In this document: positions 17,296 to 28,827 of the stretch, piece after piece | Position numbering within the stretch: the first letter of the stretch is position 1 | Layout: each line of letters begins with the position of its first letter | Source: Mesostigma viride | Lineage: Eukaryota > Streptophyta > Mesostigmatophyceae > Mesostigmatales > Mesostigmataceae | NCBI GenBank assembly: GCA_009746045.1 | Contig: RPFO01000154.1 | Span: 5,645,646 to 5,709,645, forward strand | DNA length: 64,000 nt | Direction of reading: 5' to 3' | The notes under the pieces: model-generated | What the model saw: only the letters and a program-made list of their open reading frames with translations | What the model was told of the DNA's origin: nothing | Database searches by the model: none | Made by a program: the position numbers and the translations under genes

Positions 17296-17520
17296 AAATG
17301 GTAGCAACTCAGTCCTAAAAAACTGAAACGGACTGAGTTGCACATCTTCGCACATATATATGTTTGTCTATGGCCTAAAAACAATTTCCGGCTACCCCTT
17401 GGTACCAAGCACGCATTTATGTTGAATTTCTTTGGGGACATGCCATTTGTCCCTTATCTATGACTTTTGGGTGCTATAAATAGCACCAACCCCTGGGGGG
17501 TACGGAAAAATGGGATTTGC
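17296..17520 (+). repeat. 225-bp dispersed repeat, copy 2
   Basis: Near-identical twin of 11222-11446 with the same ends and both palindromes. Here it is followed by a LINE 3' UTR instead of ORF1. Confidence 0.9.
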
Positions 17521-17700
17521 ATGAGACATACATCATGCTTGTATCGCCATGATGATCTTCCCCCACATAACATACTCCCCCTTAGCTGGGCATAGTGTGA
17601 AGATCGATTATGAGGGTGCAGGTGCCCTGGTGCACCTAGAGCAAGGGTAGCTTACATTCCCACCCTTGCAGGAAGTAGCCCAGAATGTATTAAAGCGGTG
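17521..17700 (+). mobile_element. LINE 3' UTR fragment
   Basis: TGATCTTCCCCC, GGTGCCCTGGTGCACCTAGA, GCAAGGGTAGC and CTTGCAGGAAGTAGC match the 3' UTR seen on the minus strand at 29500-29640. The terminal hairpin is not reached. Confidence 0.8.
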
Positions 17701-17789
17701 AGACAGTCCAGTTTTACATGGTCTGGCCGCAGGCCGGCGGCAAGGGAAACGCTGTGTTCACCATGATGCTGCGGGCCGAGGATGGGTGG

Positions 17790-18045
17790 CGCTGCATGGA
17801 AACGTGAATGCTTGCATCGAATGGATGGCGGTGTCTGCAATGATGCATGCATGGGTTGCACGTGAATGTTTGCAGGATGGGTGGTCCGTGGTGATTGCAT
17901 GGATGCTCGCAGGATGGGTGGTAATTGCATGAATCCGGCAATAATATTGCATTAATGCTTGCAGGGATGGATGGTGTTTGCAATGATGCACGGATACGTG
18001 AATGCTTGCAGGGATGGATGGTGTTTGCATGCATGGTAAGGAGGG
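17790..18045. repeat. GATGG/TTTGCA minisatellite
   Basis: Irregular units of about 30-55 bp contain GAATGCTTGCAGGGATGGAT and GGTGTTTGCATG. Confidence 0.75.
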
Positions 18046-18079
18046 AGTGAAAACTAGTGGCCGGTTTCGGTCAAGGTCA

Positions 18080-18650
18080 CTGGAGGGGGGGGGGGGCCAG
18101 AGCCGTCCTTGACGGGCCCGAGCGCCCGAGGCAGAAGAGAGCGTACTGCTGGACTCAGGCGGCGGGGGCTGAGTGAGGTTGGCCGTTGAGGTATTCAGCC
18201 GAGCGATCGATCGAGTGTACAACGCGAATTAACTGGCATCACGGAGGCGGTGCCGATGGCGGAGCTGGAGCTTACACAGTTCAATCAAGAAGCGAGGCGT
18301 GCGATCCCCAAAGGCATCAGCTCAGGAGCCCTGTCGCGGTTGAGCTTGTCAAAATAGCCGGGCTGGTAATGGCGTCAAAGTTGAGCTCCGACGTCCCAGC
18401 TCGGTTCGTCAGGGCGACTGCGCTTGGGCTTGCAGGCGATGCATGCCGATCGATGGCGAGGCGAGCCCGGGGAGAGCGCCAAGGCGACCGCTAGTCGGTG
18501 CTTGATTGACTGCATGGTGGCACTGCTGCCTTCCGCGCCGGATGGCGAAGCTGCAGGCCGGAGCTGTAGAGGTATTTTCAGGGCTCAGCGCAGCAGCCGC
18601 CCGGCGGCAGCTTGAAGCTGCATAGCGTAGAGGAGCGTTTGCTCGTCATA
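18080..18650 (-). mobile_element. Degenerate LINE family A ORF1 N-terminal fragment
   Basis: On the minus strand it begins ATGACGAGCAAACGCTCCTC as in other ORF1 copies. It is then interrupted by many small insertions (TGCA, GATC-like) and frame changes. Confidence 0.75.
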
Positions 18651-18739
18651 ATATTGCATGATAGCTTCGGGAAAATATATCAGGGATATGTGTTCCCCCA
18701 GGGAGATATGTGTTAACCCATTAATGGGTAATTAATGGG

Positions 18740-18860
18740 TTAAATGTTAATGAAACTCGTGCTCCCGTTGGGGAGTCACGGAGCATTAACCTTGATGGAT
18801 GGATGAATGGGTACGGCGCAATCCTACCGGTCTAACTAATCTATCTACAAGTACATCAAG
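18740..18860 (-). mobile_element. Severely 5'-truncated LINE 3' terminus
   Basis: It holds the terminal 120 bp of the second LINE family: ACCGGTAGGATTG, short CATC repeats, GCTCCGTGACTCCC-CAAC-GGGAG and a TTAAC tail. Confidence 0.8.
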
Positions 18861-18869
18861 CCAACTCTA

Positions 18870-19925
18870 TATCTATGGTGCCCTCTCGATCACCACCACC
18901 ACCAGGTACAGTAGACACCTCATGTGCATGTCCCCGCTCTGCAGCTGGGCCGGCACCTCCTTACATGGGCCAGGCCGGCCCAGCCAGGTTAGACGCCGCA
19001 AGGCCCGCACCTTCAAAGAACAGCTAGTAGAGGACATGGGGGGCCTATATAGGCGTCTCCGTGATTTGGAAAAAGATGATATGGACAAGGCCAAGTGGGC
19101 CCAGGTCATAGAGCTACCTAGGACAACAACTTAGCCCCCTGCAGTGTGGAAGGAGCGTGTTTGCAAACAAGGGAGGCATCCTAGCCACGACCCCTATAGG
19201 GTCGCGAGCACCATAGATAAAGAATAGGATTGTTTTGTAGATAGCCTGTAGATAGCTTAGACCGGTCGGATTGCGTGTACCCATCCATCCATCCATCCAT
19301 CCATCCATCCATCCATCCATCCATCCATCCATCCATCCATCCATCCATCCATCCATCCATCCATCCATCCATCCATCCATCCATCCATCCATCCATCCAT
19401 CCATCCATCCATCCATCCATCCATCCATCCATCCATCCATCCATCCATCCATCCATCCATCCATCCATCCATCCATCCATCCATCCATCCATCCATCCAT
19501 CCATCCATCCATCCATCCATCCATCCATCCATCCATCCATCCATCCATCCATCCATCCATCCATCCATCCATCCATCCATCCATCCATCCATCCATCCAT
19601 CCATCCATCCATCCATCCATCCATCCATATCCATCCATCCATCCATCCATCCATCCATCCATCCATCCATCCATCCATCCATCCATCCATCCATCCATCC
19701 ATCCATCCATCCATCCATCCATCCATCCATCCATCCATCCATCCATCCATCCATCCATCCATCCATCCATCCATCCATCCATCCATCCATCCATCCATCC
19801 ATCCATCCATCCATCCATCCATCCATCCATCCATCCATCCATCCATCCATCCATCGGGGTTAATGCTCCGTGACTCCCCAATGGGAGCCCGAGTTTCATA
19901 AATTAATTAATTGATTAATTACTTA
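18870..19925 (+). mobile_element. LINE ORF2 C-terminus with expanded 3' UTR
   Basis: The plus strand encodes RRRKARTFKEQLVEDMGG and DKAKWAQVIE, ending near 19134. This matches the minus-strand copy at 29003-29200. The 3' UTR follows with ACCGGTCGGATTG, a (CATC)n tract of about 570 bp, then GGGGTTAATGCTCCGTGACT, the CCC-CAAT-GGG hairpin and an AATTAATT tail. Confidence 0.85.
19280..19855. repeat. Giant (CATC)n microsatellite
   Basis: About 143 units, interrupted essentially once (CATATCC near 19627). The sister LINE ends have only three or four CATC units at the same place. The Trp-Met-Asp-Gly and Ile-His-Pro-Ser frames here are artefacts. Confidence 0.98.
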
Positions 19926-20039
19926 TTTAATTAATTATCCGGTCTAATTTATCCGGTCTAATGAATTAATTATCCGGTCTATAAGCTATCTACATGCAGG
20001 CTATCTACAAAACAATCCTATTCTTCCATTAAAAATTAA

Positions 20040-22047
20040 ATTTAAAGTTAAATTATAACATGCCTCCGTTGGGAGATCATGTAGCACATATTCCTTGATG
20101 GATGGTGGAGTGGAGAGAGCCGCGTAATCTAACTAACCTAACTCTAGTCTATCCATTCTAGAAAAATCCTAACTACCCTACTCATCAAAACGCCTCCTCC
20201 TCTTGGGGGGAGGTGGCTTGCCCACAGGGTCGGGCGTGTGAGCCTTGACAATCTTCTGCCACCGCGTCTTGTTCTGCATGGCAGTCCAAATTAAGAAGGG
20301 AGAGCCGGAGAGTGGATGCGGTATTCAAACTGGGCTGGGACCAGTAGGTCATCCAGCAACATCTGGACGTAGTTCGTGGCATGTTTCCCTACCCTTTTGG
20401 GAATGCCCTTGGGGCCAGGCCAGGTCAGAATGTGCGGCCGCCCTGGCTGGCCAAGCCGCTGGGCCCGGCCTGCATGCCAGACCAAGGCCGGTGTCGACCT
20501 GGCTGGTGCGAGCAAGGTGTCCTACAAATGCTATCCTACGCTGTCTAATCTCGTCCGAAATACGAGGCATGCCCCGGCTGATACAAAGACTCTGATGACG
20601 GGCGCTTGGAAAACCCTACATTCAGGACCTGTCGGAGCATCCTGTAAACTGTGCCGTCTAGCCTAGATGCCAGGGTGGGTGTGAGTGTCCGCGCCTCGGC
20701 GCCGTACGTGAGCACGTACCGTGAGGACGAGGACCTTGAAGAGCCAGCGCTTGCGGACGTGCTCGCCCAGGCCCTTGCTTGGAGCGCCAGTAGGTGTTGA
20801 GCGAACGGAGCCTAGCCCAGGCCAGGCCAATGCGGGTGTCCACATCGTCGGTATGCGGTGTCAGGGAGCCAGCTCCCTAACAGTTTGAAGCGATCGCAGA
20901 ACGGGACCGTCGTCCCGTCGAGCAGGCGCGGCAGCGGCGGTGTACTGGAGGCCCCAATCACCATCGCCTCAGTTTTGACACTAATCTCCAACCCCACCGC
21001 CCTCGCCTCCGGCCAGGCCCAGACAGTCCAGCCAGGTCTCGGAATGTGCTCGGGGCGCGCGATGAGGGTGGTGTCATCCGCATAATAAATCAGGTCGGCC
21101 AGGCGGTATAGCCAGGTTGAACCCCGCCGTGCTCTTTCTCGTTAAGGATGTCCAAGCCTGGCTCGAACCCCTTAAGACACTACAATACGGTTCGTAGGAG
21201 ACGCGAAATGAGTGAGAATGTTACCCGAGCGGTAACGAGAATTCGCACCGTTGATTTTAACATATGTTTCTTTTTTTGCGCCATTTGGCGAGCATCGACT
21301 GGAGCCTGAACCTAGCGGGGGGAATCGTGCGGGGGAATCTTGCGGGGGAATCTTGCGGGGAAAAATTCCGAACGTGAATTTAGCGAAGTCCTACTACATT
21401 TTGCTTGGTACACGGTACTACAGTTTCGTCACTGAAAATTTTCTGTAGTTGCGTTGGTGTTTCGTGCGTTCCGCTGAAATTTTCGTGTTCAGTGCCCAGA
21501 TCACAATTTGATCCGGGCGCAAAATGATTGGCTGTACGGTACGAACCAAAAACGAAATTTTAGTATCTAAGTTCCGCAGCGCTTGCTGAATTTGCCCCGG
21601 AAGCCTGGGGGCACTTTCCCCGCTGAAAAAGGTGTCCGCGGAAGCGTATTGTAGTGGAGCAGTAAAGCGCGCACGTGCTCGGCGCATGACGTGATCACGA
21701 CAATAATGAACAGGTATGGGGACAGGACACAACCTTGCCACACCCCGTGGTGCATGAAGGGGGAATGGTGGGGTGGTGCCTTCCGCAGTCCGCACTACTG
21801 CCTGTGAGCCCTCATATAGGCGGCGAATGGCAGCAATAAACGCAGGTGGCACTCGATCCGGAGCTACTAGGATGGCCCATGCAAAGAGCCTCCCAGAGGA
21901 CCGTGTCAAAGGCCTTGATATTGTCAACAAAAATGAAGACCAGCGGCAAACTGTCAGCCGGGGAAGGCGACGCACCTCCCGTCCATCAACCGGCGCGCGA
22001 CAAACACACTGAGCCATGACAGCGTTACGACCACGAAGGAAACCCAT
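20040..22047 (-). mobile_element. 5'-truncated LINE: RT to 3' end
   Basis: The minus strand carries RT blocks around 21418-22047 (GFLRGRNAVMAQC, RVPPAFIAAIRRLYEGSQAV, a damaged motif B) and 20812-21085 (GLEISVKTEAMVIGAS, FKLLGSWLPD). The post-RT block FVGHLARTSQVDT and RWQKIV-like C-terminal segments follow. The 3' end has TGTGCTACATGATCTCC-CAAC-GGAGG and an AT tail. The YADD core is lost, and a CACTA-type MITE splits the RT at 21178-21656. Confidence 0.85.
21178..21656. mobile_element. CACTA-type MITE (479 bp) nested in LINE
   Basis: Perfect 12-bp terminal inverted repeats CACTACAATACG/CGTATTGTAGTG. The uninterrupted homologous site is visible in the other LINE at about 24690-24700 (CCTTACATAAGAGCAGTAAA). 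Flanking GA repeats suggest a 2-3-bp target-site duplication, as expected for the CACTA/EnSpm superfamily. It has no transposase ORF, so it is non-autonomous. Confidence 0.85.
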
Positions 22048-22059
22048 CTTCCATTAATT

Positions 22060-22990
22060 AATTAACCCCTAAACCGTCCTCGTGCCGATTTTCGACCACG
22101 AGTTTTACTCATGACTGGAATTCGGCATGAGTTTGTGCGCCCTGTAGAAATCTCGCGGGAAGGTTTTCGCGGGTAAAAATAGGAGTCACCGTTGGAAAGG
22201 TCTAGATTCACTCTATCCGTAGCACTCTTGAAAGACTGTATCTGACCACCGGACCAGGGTGAAAACCCTGGTCAAAGCTGACAGGGTACCCTAAACTGGT
22301 GACTCAAAATAGTCATAAGATATTTTGAGCATTATCTTGTGGGTCCCTGGGTGAAACAAGACATGGAAGTGCTTGGATGTAGTGCTTGGGTACACTTACA
22401 GTCCCCCCTGAAATACTAGGGTGAAATCCAAGGTATACGTGGTCCATCATGCATTGGTTGTGAAGTTTATACTCGCGACCCGCGCGCAGCTGTCTCCAAG
22501 CATATGCGGCAGTGGTTATGGTGAATATTGGTGGCACACAGGTTGAAATATGCGTTAACATGCATGTTTGCCAATATTCCATGCTTACCTATCATGTCCA
22601 GGTTCAAAACTGCACTAGAATGCTTGTTCTAGCCCCCCCTAAACTGGTGACTCAAATGAGTCACCAGTTATTTTTAGCTCCATCTGGTGGGCCCCTGGGG
22701 CAGTTACAATTTTTAGTGCTAGTATCCCATCCTAACTAGTAAATCTATCTACAAAACCAACGCCAGGGGCAACTTATTGAGAAAAGTGGTCTATCATGCA
22801 TTGTAAGTGGGTCACCGCGCACACTCACCGTACCCCCCTGAGGGGGGTGCTATTTATAGAGCAGGGGGGGCTAGTACTGGGACCATGCACCCACTATACT
22901 CCCAGGTGGGCCCTCATATGGGGATGCTTGGTTCCCAGCATGGTCTAGAAATAATAATTAGGCTGAATGGGGGCACCTGTGGCGTACTAT
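22060..22990. repeat. Unassigned repeat region with TGACTCA palindromes
   Basis: CTAAACTGGTGACTCAAA occurs at about 22292 and 22639, and AAACTGGTGACTCACC at about 22990. At 22642-22669 two 12-bp arms AACTGGTGACTC and GAGTCACCAGTT flank AAAT. A TGCTATTTATAG segment at about 22848 resembles the palindrome of the 225-bp repeat. No gene seen. Confidence 0.6.
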
Positions 22991-23495
22991 GAAACTGGTG
23001 ACTCACCTTAGGCACGAGTGCGAGACGGTGGAGGTGCCCTCTACCCTACTAGGGTCTTGTATAGCGTGCTTCCGGCGTTTGCAAACGGTGCGGGCGCTTC
23101 CCCACGGAAGGGGGTTCGTTGTCCTCTATGACCTGGGCCCACTTGGCCTTGTCCATCATCTTGTTCCAAATCACGGAGAGTCCTAGCCCCCCATAACCAT
23201 GTCCTCTACTTGCCAGTGTTCTTTGAAGGTGCGGGCCTTGCGGCGCCTAGCAGTGCGGGGCCCGGCCCACGTCAGAGGAGGTGCCGGCCATGCATGCAGG
23301 CTGAGCTGGGCGCAGTCCTACGGGGGCCGGGGCACGTGATGTGTCTACCTGGTTGGTGCGAGCTAAGTGCCCTATGCTAGCTGCAGGCACCGCTGCTTAA
23401 TGGTGCTGGTATAATATATGCATGGCATGCCGTCGAGCGGGGCCGAGGTACAAGTCCTCACTGCGGACATGGGCAGCGCATCCTACACGAAAACC
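22990..23495 (-). mobile_element. LINE ORF2 C-terminal fragment (second family)
   Basis: On the minus strand it reads as the RRKARTFKE and DKAKWAQVIE region plus an HLARTNQVDT-type block, with several frame breaks. Its 5' end abuts the tail of the LINE at 23505. Confidence 0.75.
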
Positions 23496-24376
23496 CCCAG
23501 GATTTAAAAAATTAAAATTAAAGTCATACATGCCTCCGTGGGGAGATCATGTAGCACATATTCCTTGATGGGGGGTGGAGGTGGAGGGAGCCGCGTATAA
23601 TCGAACTATCCTAACGCGCTAAGCTATCTTCTGAGTAGTCTATAAAATCCTAACTATACACTACTCATCAAAACGCCTCCTCCTCTAATTGGGGGGAGGT
23701 GGCTTGCCCACAGGGGCTGGGCGTGTGAGCCTGGACAATCTTCTGCCACCGCTCACTTCTTGTTCTGCATGGAGCAGCTGCCAGTCCAAAGAAGGGAGAG
23801 GGAGTGGAAGCGGTGTTCAAACTGAGCTGCATGGGACCACGTACTAGGTTGGCCAGCAACATCTGGGTGTAATTCATGGCATGTTTACCTATACCCTTTT
23901 AGGAATGTCCTTGGGGCCAGGCCATGTCAAAATATGCCGCCCTGGCTGGCCAAGCTGCTGCCAGGGGGCCGGCGGCCAGACCGGCAATTAAGGGCGGTGT
24001 CGACCTGCATGGCTGGTGCGAGCAAGATGTCCTACAAATGCTATATTCTACGCTGCCTAGCCCTCGTCCGAAATATGAGGCATACCCTGATACAAAGACT
24101 CTAATGACCTACGCTGGGAAAACCCTACAATGATTCAGGACCTGTCGGAGCATTCTGTAAACTGTGCCGTCGAGCTTAGCTGCCATTCATTGTGTCCTTG
24201 AGTGTCCACGCCTCCGCGCCATACGTAAGCACCGTGAGGACGAGGACCTTGAAGAGCATGCGCTTGCGGTGCTCGCCCAGCTGCAGGCCCTTCGAGCGCC
24301 AGTATAGGTGGCATGAGCGAACGGAGCCTTGCCCAGGCCAGGCCGATGCGGATGTCCATGCATATCGTCGGCGGTG

Positions 24377-25420
24377 TCATGCAGGGAGCATGCTCCCCAG
24401 CAGTTTGAAGCGGTCACGGAACGGGGGCCTCCGTTCCGTCGAGCAGGCGCGGCAGCCGCCGGCCGGGGGGAGACTGGAGGCCCCAATCACCATTGCCTCA
24501 GTTTTGACATTAATCTCCAACCCCGTCGCCCTCGCCTCCAGGCCCAGACAGTCCGGCAGCCGGCACTGGGTATGAATGTGCTTGGGACGCGCGATGAGGG
24601 TGGTGTCGTCCGCATAAATCAGGTCGGCCAGGCGGGTAGCCAGTGCTAGCCCCGCCATGCTCGCGCGGATGTCCAAGCCTGGCTCGAACCCCTTACATAA
24701 GAGCAGTAAAGCGCACGTGCCCGGCGCATGACGTGATCCACGATCGACAATAATGAACAGATATGGGGACAGGACACAACCTTGCCACACCCCGTGGTGA
24801 AGGGGGAATGGTGGGGTGGTGCCTTCCGCAGTCCGCACTACTGCCTGTGAGCCCTCGATCATACAGTTGACGAATGGCAGCAATAAACGCTGGTGGTACC
24901 CGGTCCAGAGCTAGGATGGCCCAAAGAGCCTCCCAGAGGACCGTGTCAAAGGCCTTGATATAGTCAACAAAAATGAAGACCAGCCGCAAACTGTCAGGGC
25001 AAAGGCGACGCACCTCGATCCTCCATCAACCGGCGCGCAACAAACATGACAGCCATGCATGATGACAGTGTTACGACCACGACGGAACCCCATCTGAGAC
25101 TCACCCAGGTGTGGGTCCAGCGCAGCGCGGAGCCTGTGCAGCATCATGCGCATGAAGACCTTCAGCGCGGCGCTCTGGAGGCACTGACACCCCGATAGTT
25201 ACCGGGGTCAGCAGCAGAGCCCTTCTTGTACAGCATGACGCGGATGGCCGTCTGCCACTCAGCAGGCGGAGGCTCGTCATGGATCGAGAGCAGGACATGG
25301 TTGCAGAACGCGGCAGCAGAAGGTCCCTCACTGCATGCCGGGTCAGGGGTCTTCAGCAGCTCAGCATGCAGAGAGGTGGCCGGCACCGACCGCCGCATCG
25401 TACCGCAGGCGAGCAAGGGC
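24377..25420 (-). pseudogene. LINE ORF2 reverse-transcriptase domain, frameshifted
   Basis: RT motifs are seen in order on the minus strand: GFRRGRNTV (fingers, about 25110), FIFVDYIKAFDTVLWEAL (motif A with catalytic Asp, about 24950-24980), HHGVWQGCVLSPYLFIIV (motif B, about 24750-24800), LADLIYADDTTLIARP (motif C, YADD near 24606-24620), GLEINVKTEAMVIG (motif D) and FKLLGS (motif E). The motifs lie in at least three frames (25153, 25013 and 24883 series), so no continuous enzyme can be made. The role would be target-primed reverse transcription of LINE RNA. Confidence 0.9.
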
Positions 25421-26135
25421 GCCGTCCAATTCCTTCAAAGTGAAGGGGTGGACCACGTCGTTGGTGGCAAGGCAGCCCTCCTGCAAGGCGGGGACTTGGT
25501 TTAGTCCGCGGCCGAGGAGGGGGGCGCCGGCGGCGGCGGGGGTCCGGCAACCCCGAGACGGGCGGCCGTCTCGGGGTGAAGCGGGGGGGGGGGGCGCGAG
25601 CCCCACCTGTCAAGGAAACATTGTGGGCCAAACAGCGGTCAAGGCTGACCGGCGCCGTGCCGTCCCCCGTGTGCTCCACCGGGGACGTGCGCTGCCGCCG
25701 GCCGCCGAGCCGGTCAAGGTGGTACCACATGTCCTTGCCCTGGTTGCGAGCTTGGCAGGCCTTGGCATCTGCGATGCACTGGGCCGCCTCTGCGTCCTGA
25801 GCGTGTGCGTATAGGCCTCCACAAGGGCGGCCTTGAGCACCGGTTTCTGCACTGCGGGTCCCGGTTACGCTTGAGGTGGTGCCGGGCGGCCAAGACCTTG
25901 GGGTGACTCCCGTCCTGGCGGTAGAGCGGGCCGGGGCGGCGGCGGGGCATGATCGACCGGCCGGGTGCCGGGCCGCCAGCAACGGGGCACGGGCCGCAAA
26001 AAAGCCCGCAAAAATGGCAGCGTTGGGGGCATGCACCCTTGTCCAGCTCGTCGACGTCCGCCCGGGCGTCTGGACAGGGCCGACAGATACTCCAGTCGGC
26101 ACCGGTTCCGCTCGTGCTTGGCGTCCGTCCAGTCC

Positions 26136-27109
26136 TCAGGGTCTCCCCGGACCGGGCGTACTAAGAGCAGACCAGTCAGGGCGGGCCACTGGGGCGCGGC
26201 GCTCGGGGACATGGAACCGGAGCCGAATGGTCGCGCGCACCAACCGGTGGTCAGAGCACACCGTGGGCGTGTCAAACACTCGGGTGTCGACAATAACCGA
26301 AGTGCACCTGGGATGCCGTACCACCACGTAGTCCAGACAGGCCTGACGGCCGTTAGGGCCCCGAAAAGTGACCAAGTCCTGTGAGGGGCGTTGGAAGTGG
26401 CAGTTGACAGCAACCATCCCGCTATCCCGCAAAAAGGCAGAAAACAGGGGAGTGTTGTCGTTAGCAACCGTGCTGGCAGGCGCAAAGCGACTGCCAGCAG
26501 TGCCCACGGGGAGCGTGGCGTTGGCATCGAGCAGCATAACCAAAAAGTGGCAGGCCGGGGTGGCCCCAGGCTCAAGGCTATTCAAGTCCGTGAAGAACTT
26601 CAGGCGCCGGTTCCGGCAACACAGGTAGACCATGCACTACTATGGGGTGCGTAGCCCGTGAGGTGGTGTTTACACCGCCCCTCGACGGAGGTGAAATGTG
26701 CTACCATAAGGCGTGGGGTTAGAAACTTTAGCGTGCTGAGGCTGGCAACTGCCAGCGGCGAACACAAAAGACCAACACCACCTTGGCCTGTCGTACCGCT
26801 GCCAGCGAAGTAAAACCGCCAGCCGCCTGCCAGGCGATCAGTGCTCACCATGCCAAGTGGCACCGTGCGGCGATGCTCTTGCACGCCTAGAATAGACACA
26901 CGATGGGCTATGCAAAAGGCAACGAGCTCCTCTGTCCGGTAGGCCGCCATATCTGCTAGCAATGTACGTGCATTGAAGGGTTCAAGGGCCAAGGATGCCT
27001 GCTGGCCCACCAGGGATGAATGGCGATGGGTGATGGGGGTGGATGCAGCGGGGGGTGGGGGTGGGGATGGAACGGAGGGAAGGGGAGCGGAGGTAATAGT
27101 GCTTTTCAT
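26136..27109 (-). pseudogene. LINE ORF2 endonuclease (EEP) domain, frameshifted
   Basis: From Met at 27109: after a Pro-rich start, FNARTLLADMAAYR and SILGVQEHRR (metal-binding Glu at about residue 78) continue to TGYAPHSSAW. After a frame change, HFLVMLLDANATLP, LVTFRGPNGRQACLDYVVV and the terminal CSDHRLV (SDH catalytic motif) complete the exonuclease-endonuclease-phosphatase fold. This nicks the target in LINE retrotransposition. Confidence 0.88.
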
Positions 27110-27655
27110 CGCATTTATTTTGTCCTGCAGGCGTAGGATGCGAGCCTGCCGCTAGCTGCTCTGGGTATTCGGGGATGCTTGCGCAACGCAGAGGCGTAGA
27201 AAATCTAGCATGCGTTGGGTGTTGCTAATCTTGCTGCTGAGAGCTGTCGTTCTAGCCCGAGATACCGGCACCACCATGTGTCTCAGTCGACTGTTAGGTC
27301 GATGCATGGTAGTGGAACGGGGGACTATTTAGAGGCTGTCCCCGAAGCCTGTTAGCCGCGAGCTGACGAGGATTAAGGTTGTCTACCTACTGGCACCACC
27401 AGAGCCAGCACCCTTCTTGCTAGACACCTCACGAGACTCTGCTCCGGGGGTGTTAATCTGAACACCATTAAAGAATGCTGCAAAGGAGCCATCCTGAAGC
27501 AGACGCATCTTAATGCGCTTACCCTTGGTCTCGTGCTTCCTTGCCTCCTGGTCGATGGCGCTGTTCCCAGTGTGAGCCAATACGGCAATACGGCAATACG
27601 GCAAAACCTCGGCGTATTGCGTATTTCGTATTATTATACGCGTATTATACGCCAA

Positions 27656-28025
27656 AAGCTCAAAAAGTGTTTTTTTGACCGGAAAAGTGGATTTTCAAAT
27701 AGGATAAAATATTCTAAGGTGTTTATCCCATGGGTGTGCCTCTCAGAAACTCTTGCTTATGTCTCAAACTTGATGAATACCAATGCAATGCACGTAGACT
27801 GGTCATAGCCTATTGACACTCACTTGCCGGTTGTCTATAGTTGCATGAAGTGTGATATATACTCACCCATCATTTGTATAATTGAACTAATCTTCATTCC
27901 ATGCATACAATGTCATGCACCATGCCCTACTAAACACAATTGCAGGCAGCCACCATGATGAACCGTTATTTTATTAATGCTAATTGACCTAATTCTTTAT
28001 TATTCCTTAATTATGACAACCATTA
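27656..28025. other. AT-rich DNA, no gene seen
   Basis: GGCAATAC repeats and (TATTATACGCG)-like palindromic sequence at about 27585-27660 are followed by plain AT-rich DNA between two LINE copies. Confidence 0.5.
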
Positions 28026-28029
28026 ATTA

Positions 28030-28826
28030 ATTGCTAAGTCATACGGCAAGAAGGTCCAGTTCCTCCACCCAGAAGCCCAAAAGGCCAAAACCAACATGGC
28101 AATAAACAAATGCAGGTAGCCTTCAGTTGAGCCGGCGTGAAGTCGGTAGGCTGGAGCAGACGACCCCAGGAATAGTCTAGGAATAGTTGTCTCCCCCCAG
28201 CCTCCAGTGGGGAAGCCGCGTGTTTGCAAGCGCGGGAAGCATGAGGCAAGACCCCTATAGGGTCTGGCACACTTAAATTAAGGAGGGTGCGAACGATGGC
28301 GTTGGTTGCGACGGTGGGAGGGGGGGCCCATATCTCGGTTCGTGAGCGCCCGAGGAGGGAGCAGAGGGCGAGGCGCTGGAGCCGGGGGCGAGTCATGCGT
28401 GGCGGCAGGTCGTCGACAGTGTAGCAAGGCGGGGTGCCATTTGGCATATGGCCTCGGTTTTGGCGGAGGAGGTGCGTGCACGATTCGATAAGCAAGGCGT
28501 GCGTGCCGAAAAACACTATCGTCCATGAAGGCACACAGTTTTCGGTTCCAGTATAGCCATAGGTTGTCTTCATGATAGGTGTTGACCGGTCGATAAAGGC
28601 GACCTCCGTCCAGCGACGTTCGTCTGGGCGACTGCGTTGGCGCTCAGGCGATGCCGATGGCGAGGCAAACCCGGAAGGGGCCTGGGCAACCACCAGTGCC
28701 TGACTAGTGGCACTGCTCCTTTAGGGCGGCCTGAGGGCGAAGCTGCAGCCTGAGCTGCAGACGTATTTTCAGGGCTTAGCGCAGCCGCCAGGCTGCGTTG
28801 CGTAGAGGAGCATTTGCTCGTCATAA
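28030..28826 (-). mobile_element. LINE family A ORF1 N-terminal fragment
   Basis: From Met at 28824: MTSKCSSTQRSLAAALSPEN. In a second frame, FVFYG-equivalent sequence reads IVFFGTHALLIESCTHLLRQ, then SLLGRSRTEIWAPP. The fragment ends in the ORF2-type tail region about 28030. The hairpin 3' end of another element lies immediately upstream. Confidence 0.75.
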
Positions 28827-28827
28827 T

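Larger units (their letters stand above)
23505..27655 (-). mobile_element. Most complete LINE copy: ORF1 C-terminus, ORF2 (EN-RT) and 3' end
   Basis: Minus strand, 5'-truncated. 27655-27370 encodes an ORF1 C-terminus (GKRIKMRLLQDGSFAAFFNG). ORF2 begins near 27109 with an apurinic-type EEP endonuclease, then a linker, then RT, then post-RT blocks with frameshifts. The 3' end has TGTGCTACATGATCTCC-CCAC-GGAGG at about 23530 and a TTTAATTTTAA-type tail at 23505. About 4.15 kb in all. The copy is inactive because ORF2 is broken in several places. Confidence 0.9.

Noticed and set aside
19181-19901. Frames of 200-260 codons made of Trp-Met-Asp-Gly or Ile-His-Pro-Ser repeats
   Set aside because: Artefact of (CATC)n; all frames are open because no stop can form in the unit.
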